From contig JAKLKO010000018.1 in assembly GCA_023150615.1 (NCBI GenBank), positions 1 through 64,000 on the forward strand: DNA of 64,000 nucleotides. The letters run 5' to 3'. The stretch's first letter is position 1; every line of letters begins with the position of its first letter. Shown here piece by piece: positions 1 to 7,325 of the stretch. The notes beneath the pieces were generated by a model, which had not been told where the DNA came from, searched no databases, and saw nothing but the letters and a program-made list of their open reading frames with translations. This DNA comes from Phycisphaerae bacterium. GTDB taxonomy: Bacteria > Planctomycetota > Phycisphaerae > UBA1845 > UTPLA1. Position numbers and translations under genes: made by a program.

Positions 1-2
1 AG

Positions 3-119
3 CACCAGGAGCGCTATGAGCGCTTGTTGTCTCGGTGGGAGGAACAGGCAGACCGGATCGATGTTCTGATTTCACGATTGGAGGGAGCAATTAAGAAAGA
101 CAGTGGAGCGCGGCGCTGA
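3..119 (+). CDS. C-terminal fragment of a charged, probably coiled-coil protein
   Basis: Only the last 38 codons lie in the window; the start is upstream of base 1. The tail (HQERYERLLSRWEEQ, then ADRIDVLISRLEGAIKK) has leucine/isoleucine at heptad-like spacing among Glu, Arg and Lys, which suggests a coiled coil. It stops at 117-119. No family can be named from this piece. It may belong to the Rhs cluster that follows or to an unrelated upstream gene. Confidence 0.4.
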   Translation, partial: HQERYERLLSRWEEQADRIDVLISRLEGAIKKDSGARR

Positions 120-124
120 ATATC

Positions 125-334
125 GTGCGCCTCTGTGTATCGGAGCGCACGTTCCATCTCCTGGGTTCGAGGTATCGGTCGGGCAAGGTCGCCGCGTCAC
201 CCCGGCGCGTCATCGCGGATCCCGCCACGGCTACGACGCCGCGCTGCGGCTATAATCTCATCGGAAATACCAGCGGCATCTGCCCGGAGTGTGGTACGCG
301 CGTGGCCGAGCAGAACCGCATTCGTGCGTCGTAG
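125..334 (+). pseudogene. Zinc-ribbon remnant
   Basis: A 69-codon open frame from a GTG whose second half reads RCGYNL...GICPECGT. This is the zinc ribbon CRxCGYxLxG...CPECG common in planctomycete membrane proteins, but the first Cys of the leading CxxC pair is missing (TTPRCGY). The N-terminal half resembles nothing and has no clear ribosome site. A degraded fragment of a gene like 4721-5581 is the simplest reading. Rhs-core sequence begins within 50 bases downstream, so this may be a deletion junction. Confidence 0.3.
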
Positions 335-382
335 CGGCGGAGGCGACGCGGGCCATCCCGGCGGACGACGGGCACGACGCTT

Positions 383-1540
383 TTGGTCTATAATTTCGCG
401 TGGCAGCTCCTGGAGGTCCGGGACGTGTCCGGCCAGTCGCAGACCGTCCGCCAGATGTTCATCCATGCCGGTCCGGGGACGGCGCAGATGTCGAATCTCC
501 GCTCCAACCAGTCGAGTGCGGCCTACGTCGATGACCACGTGGCGATGCTGGTCCGCGATGGCCAATCGTGGGACACGTACTACTACCACGCCGATGCGCT
601 GTTCAACGTCCTGGCGCTGACGGATGCGAACGCGGCCCTCGCCGAGCGGGCGATGCTCGATCCGTACGGCACGGCCTACCTGTCGGATGGCGCGGGTGAT
701 CCGCTCGCGGTCTCGGCGGTGGGCAATCCGTTCCTACGTCAAGGACAAGTGATCAACTGCGAAGTCATGCACTATCAAAGTCGAGCTCGGGAATACGTGC
801 CAACGCTTGGCCGATTTGCGCAGCGCGCCTCCGCTAAGTATCACGACGAACAGAACATGTACCAATACTCGCAATCGGGAGACAGCACGGCAACAGCGGC
901 GCCAGGACTGATGGCGATTAGTTACGGGGAGGCATGTGTAGGTGGGAATACAGTTCGAGGTGGAACTCAAGGGCGCTGCGGAACAGCAGTGCCGGGTGTT
1001 GATCCCGGCGAAGACTGCCCTGACGGCCCTCCCGACAGGTTAGCCTGCTACAGCAAGTGTAACGAGCTTGACGAACAGTGTGGACGCGTTGTAGCTCAGG
1101 GTGCTGCCGGTTCTATACTAAACTGCGATCGATGTGGCCCATGTGAAGCAAGCTGTTACGACTACTGCGATCGAATTGCGAGCTATCCAGAGTGCCGTGC
1201 ACCCACCGCCGATAACGCCATTTTCAGCTACCAGCGCTCAACCTGCGGACAAGAAATCACTCCCCTGGGTGGCGCGCATCCACTGTGCGAGCGCCCATGG
1301 GACTTCTCGTGTGATTTGGCCGGTCTAATGCAGTGCGTGGGATTGATCGTCTACGTTGACAATCCAGCTGAAGTAAACTTCTGCCTGGCCATGTGTGTAT
1401 ACGGCAACACTCCCGCGTGCGCCGCTTGTCTTATCGCAGCCGGAGTCGTGACGGCGGGCTGCGTGTATGAGAATTGTGAGTATATTCCTAGCGAGATTTT
1501 CCGTGTCCGGACGCATGTCCGTAATCGGTCGGACCCGTGA
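383..1540 (+). CDS. Truncated Rhs core with Cys-rich C-terminal domain
   Basis: Residues about 5-160 are Rhs/YD-repeat core sequence: LLEVRDVSGQ, WDTYYYHADALFNVLALTD, then YGTAYLSDG and REYVPTLGRFAQRAS, a degenerate form of the GRFxQRDP end-of-core motif. The roughly 220-residue tail has over 20 cysteines, many in CxxC or CxxxC spacing (NCDRCGPCEASCYDYC), and looks like a separate tip domain, perhaps disulfide- or metal-stabilised. Full Rhs proteins exceed 1000 residues, so the N-terminal shell is missing; the listed TTG is only the first possible codon after the break. The tail could be a polymorphic-toxin tip (inference). The gene at 1554 follows after 13 bases. Confidence 0.6.
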   Translation: MVYNFAWQLLEVRDVSGQSQTVRQMFIHAGPGTAQMSNLRSNQSSAAYVDDHVAMLVRDGQSWDTYYYHADALFNVLALTDANAALAERAMLDPYGTAYLSDGAGDPLAVSAVGNPFLRQGQVINCEVMHYQSRAREYVPTLGRFAQRASAKYHDEQNMYQYSQSGDSTATAAPGLMAISYGEACVGGNTVRGGTQGRCGTAVPGVDPGEDCPDGPPDRLACYSKCNELDEQCGRVVAQGAAGSILNCDRCGPCEASCYDYCDRIASYPECRAPTADNAIFSYQRSTCGQEITPLGGAHPLCERPWDFSCDLAGLMQCVGLIVYVDNPAEVNFCLAMCVYGNTPACAACLIAAGVVTAGCVYENCEYIPSEIFRVRTHVRNRSDP

Positions 1541-1553
1541 TCGGAGCAAAGAA

Positions 1554-2294
1554 ATGCCGATAGCGAGAGATTCCTATGGCCATGAGTTTGAGAAACTGGC
1601 CGCCGCGGTGCGCGAGATGCGGGAACATGTCACCAACTGCGAGGGTCGCGCGATGCGGCAACGTCGGCTTTTCGCGGGGGTTCTTTTTGTATTGGGATTC
1701 GTCGCACTTGCGCCGTACGGCTCGAAGGCATGGAGCGGTGCCTTGGTCTTTGCAACCCATCGCAGGGAGGTCGGTTCGAATGCTGCACGAATGGTCGCCG
1801 CTCATGAATTCCAACTCGTCGATGATAGGGGTCGCCGGGTTGCGGAGTTCGCGTTTGACGGCCGGTTCAAGGGGCCCAGTATTCGGCTTTATGACGCGAA
1901 GGGCGCCCTGCGTGGTCGATTAGCGCTACTTGCCGATGGATCGCCGGCCTTGACTTTTTGGGACGAAGGCGGCGTAGAGCGGGCCGCCATGCTAGTAAAC
2001 CTCCAGGCAATTGCGCGTTCAGCTGGGTTTCTTCGTCTCGAGGGCCTGGACGGCTCCAATATCTTGCTCGCGGGTGGAGACAAAGGCTCGCCGGGAGGAT
2101 CACTCCAGTTCACCAACGTATCAGTGAAGGCCTCCCTGGATCTTTCCCTAAAGCCGGTTCGGAACACCATCATACCATGGCTTCGGATGTTTGATGATAC
2201 TGGAGCTGAGCGCGCCGTGCTTGGTATTGAGCCGAGTGGGGTGGCGTCGCTTCGACTGGCGCGCGAGCCAGGTAACCGCCTGAAGTCCGAATAG
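1554..2294 (+). CDS. Single-pass membrane protein with repetitive beta-rich ectodomain
   Basis: ATG at 1554 follows an AGCAAAGAA stretch; the frame is also open upstream but there it overlaps the preceding gene. Residues 1-35 are charged, about 38-60 form one hydrophobic segment (LFAGVLFVLGFVALAPYG), and the rest is a soluble domain with a recurring pattern of the type LYDAKGALRGRLALLADGSP, FWDEGGVERAAML and FDDTGAERAVLG. That D-x-x-G-x-x-R-A repeat suggests a repetitive beta fold. Function unknown. It sits directly behind the Cys-rich Rhs tip, the position of an immunity or partner gene, which is only suggestive. Confidence 0.55.
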   Translation: MPIARDSYGHEFEKLAAAVREMREHVTNCEGRAMRQRRLFAGVLFVLGFVALAPYGSKAWSGALVFATHRREVGSNAARMVAAHEFQLVDDRGRRVAEFAFDGRFKGPSIRLYDAKGALRGRLALLADGSPALTFWDEGGVERAAMLVNLQAIARSAGFLRLEGLDGSNILLAGGDKGSPGGSLQFTNVSVKASLDLSLKPVRNTIIPWLRMFDDTGAERAVLGIEPSGVASLRLAREPGNRLKSE

Positions 2295-2322
2295 AAACGT
2301 CATTAATTCGGTCTCCGCACTC

Positions 2323-2982
2323 ATGATCCGTGACGAAGTTGGCACGTACCTGTACGACTACGACTGCGAGAACCGCCTCACGCGGGTGCGCCGCGCGGGC
2401 GACTGGGGCTACGAGACGGGTCTGCTGGCGGTCGGGCCGGAGACGCTGGCCCCGCCCTCGGCCGGCTGGCAGCACGTCGGCGAGCGCTGGTACGACCCGG
2501 CGACCGGGCGGTTCTTGCAGCGGGATCCGATCGGGATTGTCGGCGGAACGAACCGTTTCCTTTATGCCAGACTAAAGCCGGTCCTCGCTGTCGATCCACT
2601 TGGCCTTTGGACCTTCGGCGTTGGGATTCAGCTTCAGATTAACCTGTTCGGATTGGATGTTTCTGTCAATATCGGCATACATGTCGATCAGGACCTTAAC
2701 GTGAAGGTCATACGGACCCGGGGAGCTGGAGTGTCGGGGGGGTCTTCCGTTTCAGGCGGAGTTACATGCACTGCGACGACCGCACCAGGTGTGAGCGATC
2801 TCGTCGGTGCTGGATCCGAGATTGGAGCGAATGTAGGGTTGTTCAATGGCGCAGTAGTCTCTGGGGGGCCGACAAGCATCGAGGAGCCCGGGAACCCTTT
2901 TGTAGGCTTACAGCTTGGAGTTGGCTTTGGGTGTGGGAATTCGGGGTACGCTGAGGTCACGGTGTCGGACGAGATCCAATGA
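2323..2982 (+). CDS. Truncated Rhs core with Gly-rich tip domain
   Basis: It starts within an Rhs repeat (EVGTYLYDYDCENRLTRVRR), jumps to the end of the core (ERWYDPATGRFLQRDPIGI) and ends the core with VDPLGLW, the usual boundary before a variable tip. The tip is about 130 residues, glycine- and valine-rich, with alternating hydrophobic pattern (FGVGIQLQINLFGLDVSVNI) and no recognised nuclease motif. A 23-nt stretch at 2516-2538 is identical to 4234-4256 in the third Rhs fragment. The stop overlaps the ATG of the next gene (ATGA), so the two are translationally coupled. The N-terminal shell is absent; the ATG may be incidental. Confidence 0.65.
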   Translation: MIRDEVGTYLYDYDCENRLTRVRRAGDWGYETGLLAVGPETLAPPSAGWQHVGERWYDPATGRFLQRDPIGIVGGTNRFLYARLKPVLAVDPLGLWTFGVGIQLQINLFGLDVSVNIGIHVDQDLNVKVIRTRGAGVSGGSSVSGGVTCTATTAPGVSDLVGAGSEIGANVGLFNGAVVSGGPTSIEEPGNPFVGLQLGVGFGCGNSGYAEVTVSDEIQ

Positions 2983-3464
2983 GCTCAGACGTTCCGAACG
3001 TGACCGCGCCGACCTCTCATCGGGACATTCGGGCTTTGCGCAGCACGGTCCCCTTGTTCCTGTTCTATTCAGGCTTGACGTTCGCGTGCTTTATCGCGAC
3101 TGCTGAGTTTAGCCGGTACTTGGGCATCGCAAAGCCGATTCCTGAGGCGATCGTCCTGTTCGCTGGTGGATTCGTTGTTTTCCGGCACATGCTTCGAAAC
3201 GGCCTTCGATGTTGCCCGAAGTGCGGCGAGCGATTCTTCGTTCGAGAAGATTTCTTCGTGTCGCCGTTTACCCGCACCTGCTGGAACTGCGGCCTGCGAC
3301 TGGATGATCCCGCCGATCGCGCCCGGCTGCGATGGATCTGGCTCGGAAATGCTCTGCTATTTCTCACGTTCCTAACGATCCTTGCGAGAGGCATCCACCA
3401 TACGTACTTCCAATCACCTCAGTTTCGATCGGCCGGCTCGTCGTCGGCCCGCATCGAGGGGTGA
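2979..3464 (+). CDS. Membrane zinc-ribbon protein, possible partner of the Rhs tip
   Basis: 161 residues. Hydrophobic segments at about 25-45 (LFLFYSGLTFACFIATAEF) and 55-70, then a zinc ribbon CCPKCGERFF...TCWNCGLRLDDP at about 80-110, then a last membrane segment (IWLGNALLFLTFLTILARG). The start overlaps the preceding Rhs stop by 4 bp. The ribbon matches the one encoded at 5820-6128 (CPxCGxxFFxR...CxxCGxR), so the two are likely paralogues. In polymorphic toxin loci the gene overlapping the tip is normally the immunity protein; that role is inferred here from position only. Confidence 0.6.
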   Translation: MSSDVPNVTAPTSHRDIRALRSTVPLFLFYSGLTFACFIATAEFSRYLGIAKPIPEAIVLFAGGFVVFRHMLRNGLRCCPKCGERFFVREDFFVSPFTRTCWNCGLRLDDPADRARLRWIWLGNALLFLTFLTILARGIHHTYFQSPQFRSAGSSSARIEG

Positions 3465-3618
3465 CCGCTTCGACGCTACGTAATGCCGTGAAGAAGTTCA
3501 ATTACAGGAGGTACTTTCTGCTGGGGCGTAACTGTCGAACTGTCGCGAGCAAGCTATTTCACGATAAGCCGCCAATTATCCCTCGATATTAACAATGTAG
3601 AATCGAGCTGAGTGTGCG

Positions 3619-3915
3619 ATGAACGAGCCGGACATAATGTGGGGCAAAACTGTTTGAACATGGCTGCTGTCGCTTTCGGCGGCATGCCCGATCGTCGCCT
3701 TGGGCTTTGCGGTAGTGTGGATCCGTAAGTCTGTGCTAGAGAAGCTGGTCCCTGCTCTGATAGTTCTGGTCGTCTACTATTTTCTGCTCGCAGCCGTGTA
3801 TGAATTCAACGGGATTTCAGCTTGGGGCCTCGGCCTCCTCATGTCCTATTGCCTTTCTGGCGTCCCGCTGGCGTTTGCCCTGCTGCGGTGGTGTGTCAAG
3901 AACAGGGAGGAATAA
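3619..3915 (+). pseudogene. Small membrane protein, start broken or uncertain
   Basis: The frame from ATG 3619 (MNEPDIMWGKTV) meets TGA at 3655-3657 and then runs open to 3915. The open part can start at TTG 3700 and encodes two or three hydrophobic segments (LVPALIVLVVYYFLLAAVY; GLGLLMSYCLSGVPLAFALL). No good ribosome site precedes TTG 3700. Either the gene starts at a weak codon after the TGA, or a TGG has mutated to TGA and the gene is dying. No stem-loop of the kind seen at the two Sec codons follows this TGA. The surrounding 3470-3960 is AT-richer than the rest of the window. Confidence 0.35.
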
Positions 3916-3965
3916 TGGAATAGTAGGGACAGTCGTCGACTTGTCACCACCGCCGCAACCGGCTT

Positions 3966-4432
3966 ATGGGCTACGAGAGCCGGGATGGCCAGGACGAACT
4001 TGTCCGGCGCGTCGACTTCGCCTACGACCTGGCCGGCCACGCGAGCTACATGCTGGTGGCCGACGCGGGCGAACCGGTCCGCGTGATCCGCCATCCGGTC
4101 GGGACGGACGACTACGCCGCCAGCGTGCTGTACTACGACTCGGCCGGGCGCGTCTGGCCCATCGGGATCGTCGGATCGTGAACCGCAGACGCCAGCCGCG
4201 TAGGATGTGCGATGCCCGCGCCGGGCCGTTTCGTGCAGCGGGATCCGATCGGGATTCGGGGCGGGCTGAACTGTTACTCATACACGCTCCGCCCGGCAGC
4301 TTCGATCGACCCGATGGGGTTGCGGGTCTGGACCGAAACCGTTGGTGGTCTGGCTTCGAATACGACGAGGAAACTGATACGCTATACTATGTTGAGTATG
4401 AGATTCAGATCACTTTCGACGATGGCGGATGA
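3966..4432 (+). pseudogene. Rhs core remnant with in-frame stop and frameshift
   Basis: Reads Rhs sequence in one frame (YESRDGQDELVRRVDFAYDL, then VLYYDSAGRVW), hits TGA at 4179-4181, and continues in that frame with PGRFVQRDPIGIRGGLNCYSY and SIDPMGLRVW, the end of the core. After about 4330 the plausible tail moves to another frame (RWWSGFEYDEETDTLYYVEY) and stops at 4432, seven bases before the next ATG. One stop and one frameshift in a shortened core make this a decayed third Rhs copy. Bases 4234-4256 are identical to 2516-2538. Confidence 0.6.
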
Positions 4433-4438
4433 GCTGAC

Positions 4439-4660
4439 ATGTCTAATTTCTTTGGAGGGTTGAGCCTCGGCTGGGGTGTTCCAATCGGTATCGCTGGCGG
4501 CCTTGGCCTGGGCCCACCTGGATGGATAGCCCTCGTGACCGGGCTCTCATTCGGATTCGGAGGACTCTCTTTGTACCTGAATACAGTTCCGCCGACCGAG
4601 TTATACCACTGTGAGCAAGAAGTGTGGCGTGAGCCAATCCTGTTGGAGTGTACTCAATGA
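4439..4660 (+). CDS. Small glycine-rich membrane protein
   Basis: 73 residues starting six bases after the stop of the Rhs remnant. Residues 1-45 are glycine-rich and hydrophobic (GWGVPIGIAGGLGLGPPGW; IALVTGLSFGFGGLSLYL), consistent with two short membrane helices or a glycine-zipper pair. The C-terminal 25 residues are polar with two Cys (CEQEVWREPILLEC). Not recognised. Position directly after the Rhs tip resembles the gene pair 2323/2979. Confidence 0.4.
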   Translation: MSNFFGGLSLGWGVPIGIAGGLGLGPPGWIALVTGLSFGFGGLSLYLNTVPPTELYHCEQEVWREPILLECTQ

Positions 4661-4720
4661 CTTACGGCGTGGAGAATCAATGAAAGGCGTGAGCGCATCC
4701 TGGCGATCTGGATCGCACAA

Positions 4721-5581
4721 TTGTCTGACAAAGCGACGAACCCATGGTACTGCTCTGCACTCGCACCACCGGAATGCGATGAGCCGATAAAACGGACGTC
4801 CACAATGCGAACCTCGTGGCGCATACAGGCCGGGCCGCTGCGAACGCAGTATCGGCGGCTCGCCGTCGCGTACGTCCTGGCGGGCGCGCTGTACATTGCA
4901 CAGCCCTTCCTGCCAGGCGAATATCAGCGGACGGTGACACTGGTCATTGCGTGGGCGGCGGTGATCCTGGCGCTGCTGGGCGTGTTGCTTCCGATTCGAA
5001 TGCGCATCCGCGTCGCCGCGATGTCTTATCGCGTCTGCCACAACTGCGGATACTACCTCCGCGGCCTGCCGGCGTCGGGTCGTTGCCCGGAGTGCGGCGA
5101 GGCGTATGAGCTGGCGGCCCTTCGGCGGCGTTGGACCGGTGAAATCGACGAGCGGTGTTCACCCGGCGATCGCGAGGCCGACGTTGCGACGCGCCCTCAT
5201 GTCCCGGACCAGTCGCCGATCCATCGATGGGCCGCGCCACTTCTCGTGTTCTCCGCGTGCCTGACTATGGTGAGCGTCGCGGCGTTCTGGGTGTGGGTGG
5301 AACAAACACATACGGATGTCGTGTACGGACCATCAACGGGCGGATCACCGGCCGCCACCGGGGGCGCCGGACTTCGCCCAGTCGCCTGCGTGGTGGCGAC
5401 CCGAGTGCTGGTCATGTTGGTCTTTGGGGCGGCGGCCTTGGCGCTGGGCTGCCTGTGCGTGAACGCACGGCATTCCCCCGCGCTGCATGCGCGGCGCGTG
5501 TGGATCGGTGGAGGTCTGTTGGCCGGAAGCTGGTTGCTGTTCGCAATCGCGGCGGTGCTGATCAGGTGCGCGCGTCGGTGA
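4721..5581 (+). CDS. Multi-pass membrane protein with CPECG zinc ribbon
   Basis: Membrane segments at the start (LAVAYVLAGALYIAQPFL; LVIAWAAVILALLGVLL), then a zinc ribbon CHNCGYYLRGL...GRCPECGEAYEL, a polar stretch, and three more hydrophobic segments, the last being GGLLAGSWLLFAIAAVLI. ATG 4805 (MRTSWRIQ) is a credible alternative start, leaving out a polar leader. The last 32 codons lie inside the 222-bp repeat that recurs at 6135-6356. Function unknown; such ribbons may bind zinc or contact partner proteins (inference). The last member before larE of the accessory zone's larger membrane genes. Confidence 0.55.
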   Translation: MSDKATNPWYCSALAPPECDEPIKRTSTMRTSWRIQAGPLRTQYRRLAVAYVLAGALYIAQPFLPGEYQRTVTLVIAWAAVILALLGVLLPIRMRIRVAAMSYRVCHNCGYYLRGLPASGRCPECGEAYELAALRRRWTGEIDERCSPGDREADVATRPHVPDQSPIHRWAAPLLVFSACLTMVSVAAFWVWVEQTHTDVVYGPSTGGSPAATGGAGLRPVACVVATRVLVMLVFGAAALALGCLCVNARHSPALHARRVWIGGGLLAGSWLLFAIAAVLIRCARR

Positions 5582-5708
5582 TGTGCGATCGCCGGTCGTC
5601 ACCGATTGCCGGGTGGCAGGATCGTGCGTGCCGCGAGATGCGCGGCCGCACGCGGAACAACGGGGCGTGATCGTACCCTTGCCGACGCTATAATGGCGCT
5701 TGCGGGAC
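5487..5708 (+). repeat. 222-bp direct repeat, copy A
   Basis: Matches 6135-6356 at a constant offset of 648 bp with scattered substitutions and no indel. It covers the last 32 codons of the zinc-ribbon membrane gene, its stop, and an intergenic stretch with TATAAT at 5689-5694. Both ends are sharp: the sequence diverges before ATGCGCGGCG and after GCTTGCGGGAC. Confidence 0.9.
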
Positions 5709-5819
5709 GGAGCACCGCCGGCCTGTACCTGTGCGTTCCGTGCGATTCAAGGACCTCAGAGGAGCCGGGAAGACCAGAAATTGATTCCATAATCGGCGTT
5801 TTCACTTCCAAGGAGGCTC

Positions 5820-6128
5820 TTGTTGCGGCACCGGTCTGATTGGCAACGCCGCGCCAATCGCCTACGGTGGTCGGCGTTCCTGATCGCCGCGGCGCCATGG
5901 CCGGTCTGCCTTGCGATTGTGCGCCTGTGGCCTGCTGGTTGGTGGTCCGGCGTATTGGCGCTCGGGTTGATGTCTCTGGGCGCGATCGGATTCGCGATCC
6001 AGCTGATCCGGCTGTACGCGATTCGATGCCCGGCTTGCGGCCGGTCGTTTTTTCGTCGGGGGTTGCTTTTCAACGGGCTTTCCGTGCGTTGCCTGCATTG
6101 TGGAGCGCGCTTCGAAACACTGGAGTAA
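5820..6128 (+). CDS. Small membrane protein with C-terminal zinc ribbon
   Basis: 102 residues from TTG. A strong AAGGAGG at 5811-5817 supports TTG 5820 or TTG 5823; there is no nearby ATG. Two hydrophobic segments (WSAFLIAAAPWPVCLAIVRL; SGVLALGLMSLGAIGFAIQL) precede a zinc ribbon RCPACGRSFFRRG...RCLHCGARFE. The ribbon aligns with that of 2979-3464, so this is a paralogue with a different topology. It lies between the two copies of the 222-bp repeat, as if the module had been inserted between them, and copy A supplies a TATAAT 126 bp upstream. Confidence 0.65.
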   Translation: MLRHRSDWQRRANRLRWSAFLIAAAPWPVCLAIVRLWPAGWWSGVLALGLMSLGAIGFAIQLIRLYAIRCPACGRSFFRRGLLFNGLSVRCLHCGARFETLE

Positions 6129-6134
6129 TTGCCG

Positions 6135-6229
6135 ATGCGCGGCGCGTGTGGATCGGTGGAGGTTTGTTGGCCGGAAGCTGGCTGCTGTTCGCAATCGCGG
6201 CGGTGCTGATCGGGTGCGCGCTTCGGTGA
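6135..6229 (+). pseudogene. Orphan C-terminus of the zinc-ribbon membrane gene
   Basis: Inside copy B, the frame reads RVWIGGGLLAGSWLLFAIAA and stops at 6227-6229, repeating the C-terminus of 4721-5581. It has no start or upstream body. It is probably the displaced 3' end of an ancestral gene that once ran into the larE promoter region. Confidence 0.7.
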
Positions 6230-6336
6230 CGTGCGATCGCCGGTCGTCACCGATTCCCGGGTGGCGCGATCGTGCGTGCCGCGAGATGCTCGGCCGCACG
6301 CGGAACAACGGGGCGTGATCGTACCCTTGCCGACGC

Positions 6337-6342
6337 TATAAT
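6337..6342 (+). promoter_or_regulatory. Minus-10 box of larE
   Basis: Perfect TATAAT 21 bases before the larE ATG. A minus-35 hexamer is not obvious. The same box occurs at 5689-5694 in the other repeat copy, where it could drive 5820-6128. Confidence 0.5.
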
Positions 6343-6363
6343 GTCGCTTGCGGGACCGGCGAC

Positions 6364-7227
6364 ATGGCGAAGGCGACGATCGATCAACCCAATGCAACGC
6401 TCGATGAGAAGCTCGAACGCATGCGCGGCATTCTCCGCGAGCTGAGGCGCGTCGCGGTGGCGTTTTCGGCCGGTGTGGATTCGACCTTCGTGCTCAAGGT
6501 CGCCCTCGACACGCTGGGGGCGGAGAACGTCCTGGCCGTCACGGGGCGGAGCGACAGCCTGGCCGGCGACGAGTACGTGCAGGCGGCGGAGTTGGCGCGG
6601 CGGCTCAGTGCGCGGCACGTCGTGATCGAGACGCAGGAGTTCTCCGATCCGAACTACCTCGCGAACCCGACGAATCGCTGCTACTACTGCAAGACTGAAC
6701 TCTACGAGAAGATGGGGCCGGTGCTCGTGGCGCACGGACTGAGCGCGACGATCAGCGGCGTCAACGCGGACGACCTCGGCGACTATCGCCCGGGACTGGC
6801 CGCGGCGAGCGAGCATCGCGTCCGCGCGCCGGCGGCCGAGGCGGGCCTGACGAAGGCGGAGATCCGCGAGCTGTCGCAGCGCCTCGGCCTGCCGACGTTC
6901 GACAAGCCGGCCAGCCCGTGCCTGTCGAGCCGCGTTCAGTACGGCGAGACGATCACGCCGGAGAAGCTCCGCCGCATCGAGCGGGCCGAGGCGTTCCTGC
7001 GCGAGCTGGGGTATCGTGAGTGCCGCGTCCGGCACCACGACACACTGGCGCGGATCGAGGTCCCGGCCGAGCGCGTCGCGGAGCTGGCCGATCCGGCGTT
7101 GCGGGCGAAGATCGACGCGGCGTTTCGCGAGTTCGGCTATCAGTACGTCACGCTCGACCTGCGCGGCTTCCGCTCCGGAAGCATGAACGAAGTCATCGCG
7201 TTCGGCCGGCGCCAGCCGGCGTTGTAG
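6364..7227 (+). CDS. larE: LarE-type ATP-dependent sacrificial sulfur transferase
   Basis: LarE adenylates and sulfurises pyridinium biscarboxylate mononucleotide during synthesis of the nickel-pincer nucleotide cofactor of lactate racemase-type enzymes (known for the family). Here: the PP-loop FSAGVDST at about 36-43, RCYYCKTELY at about 103, and KPASPCLSSRVQYG with Cys186, the position of the sacrificial cysteine in single-Cys LarE proteins. At 287 residues it has family length. larB and larC are not nearby, so the partner genes must be elsewhere, or this copy works in another sulfur transfer. The short leader lacks a clear ribosome site. Confidence 0.9.
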   Translation: MAKATIDQPNATLDEKLERMRGILRELRRVAVAFSAGVDSTFVLKVALDTLGAENVLAVTGRSDSLAGDEYVQAAELARRLSARHVVIETQEFSDPNYLANPTNRCYYCKTELYEKMGPVLVAHGLSATISGVNADDLGDYRPGLAAASEHRVRAPAAEAGLTKAEIRELSQRLGLPTFDKPASPCLSSRVQYGETITPEKLRRIERAEAFLRELGYRECRVRHHDTLARIEVPAERVAELADPALRAKIDAAFREFGYQYVTLDLRGFRSGSMNEVIAFGRRQPAL

Positions 7228-7255
7228 CAGGCGGCGCGGCCGCATTCCATCCGGC

Positions 7256-7283
7256 TTGACCGGCCGGGCGTAGCCGATACGAT
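7256..7283 (+). promoter_or_regulatory. Sigma-70-type promoter of the Cys-rich lipoprotein gene
   Basis: TTGACC (7256-7261), 16-bp spacer, TACGAT (7278-7283). The lipoprotein ATG is at 7326 behind AAAGGAG. Confidence 0.55.
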
Positions 7284-7325
7284 CGTCCGCGAGCGCCTGT
7301 CGCGGCGAGTTTGAAAGGAGAAGCC

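Larger units (their letters stand above)
6135..6356 (+). repeat. 222-bp direct repeat, copy B
   Basis: Second copy of 5487-5708, beginning six bases after the stop of 5820-6128 and ending eight bases before the larE start codon. It brings a TATAAT (6337-6342) directly in front of larE. Confidence 0.9.

Noticed and set aside
3655-3657. In-frame TGA in the small membrane gene as a third Sec codon
   Set aside because: No redox motif nearby and no GGU-loop hairpin follows; the gene lies in a decaying region.
4179-4181. In-frame TGA in the third Rhs copy as Sec
   Set aside because: Core is also shortened and frameshifted, so a pseudogene stop is simpler; Rhs cores have no conserved Cys here.
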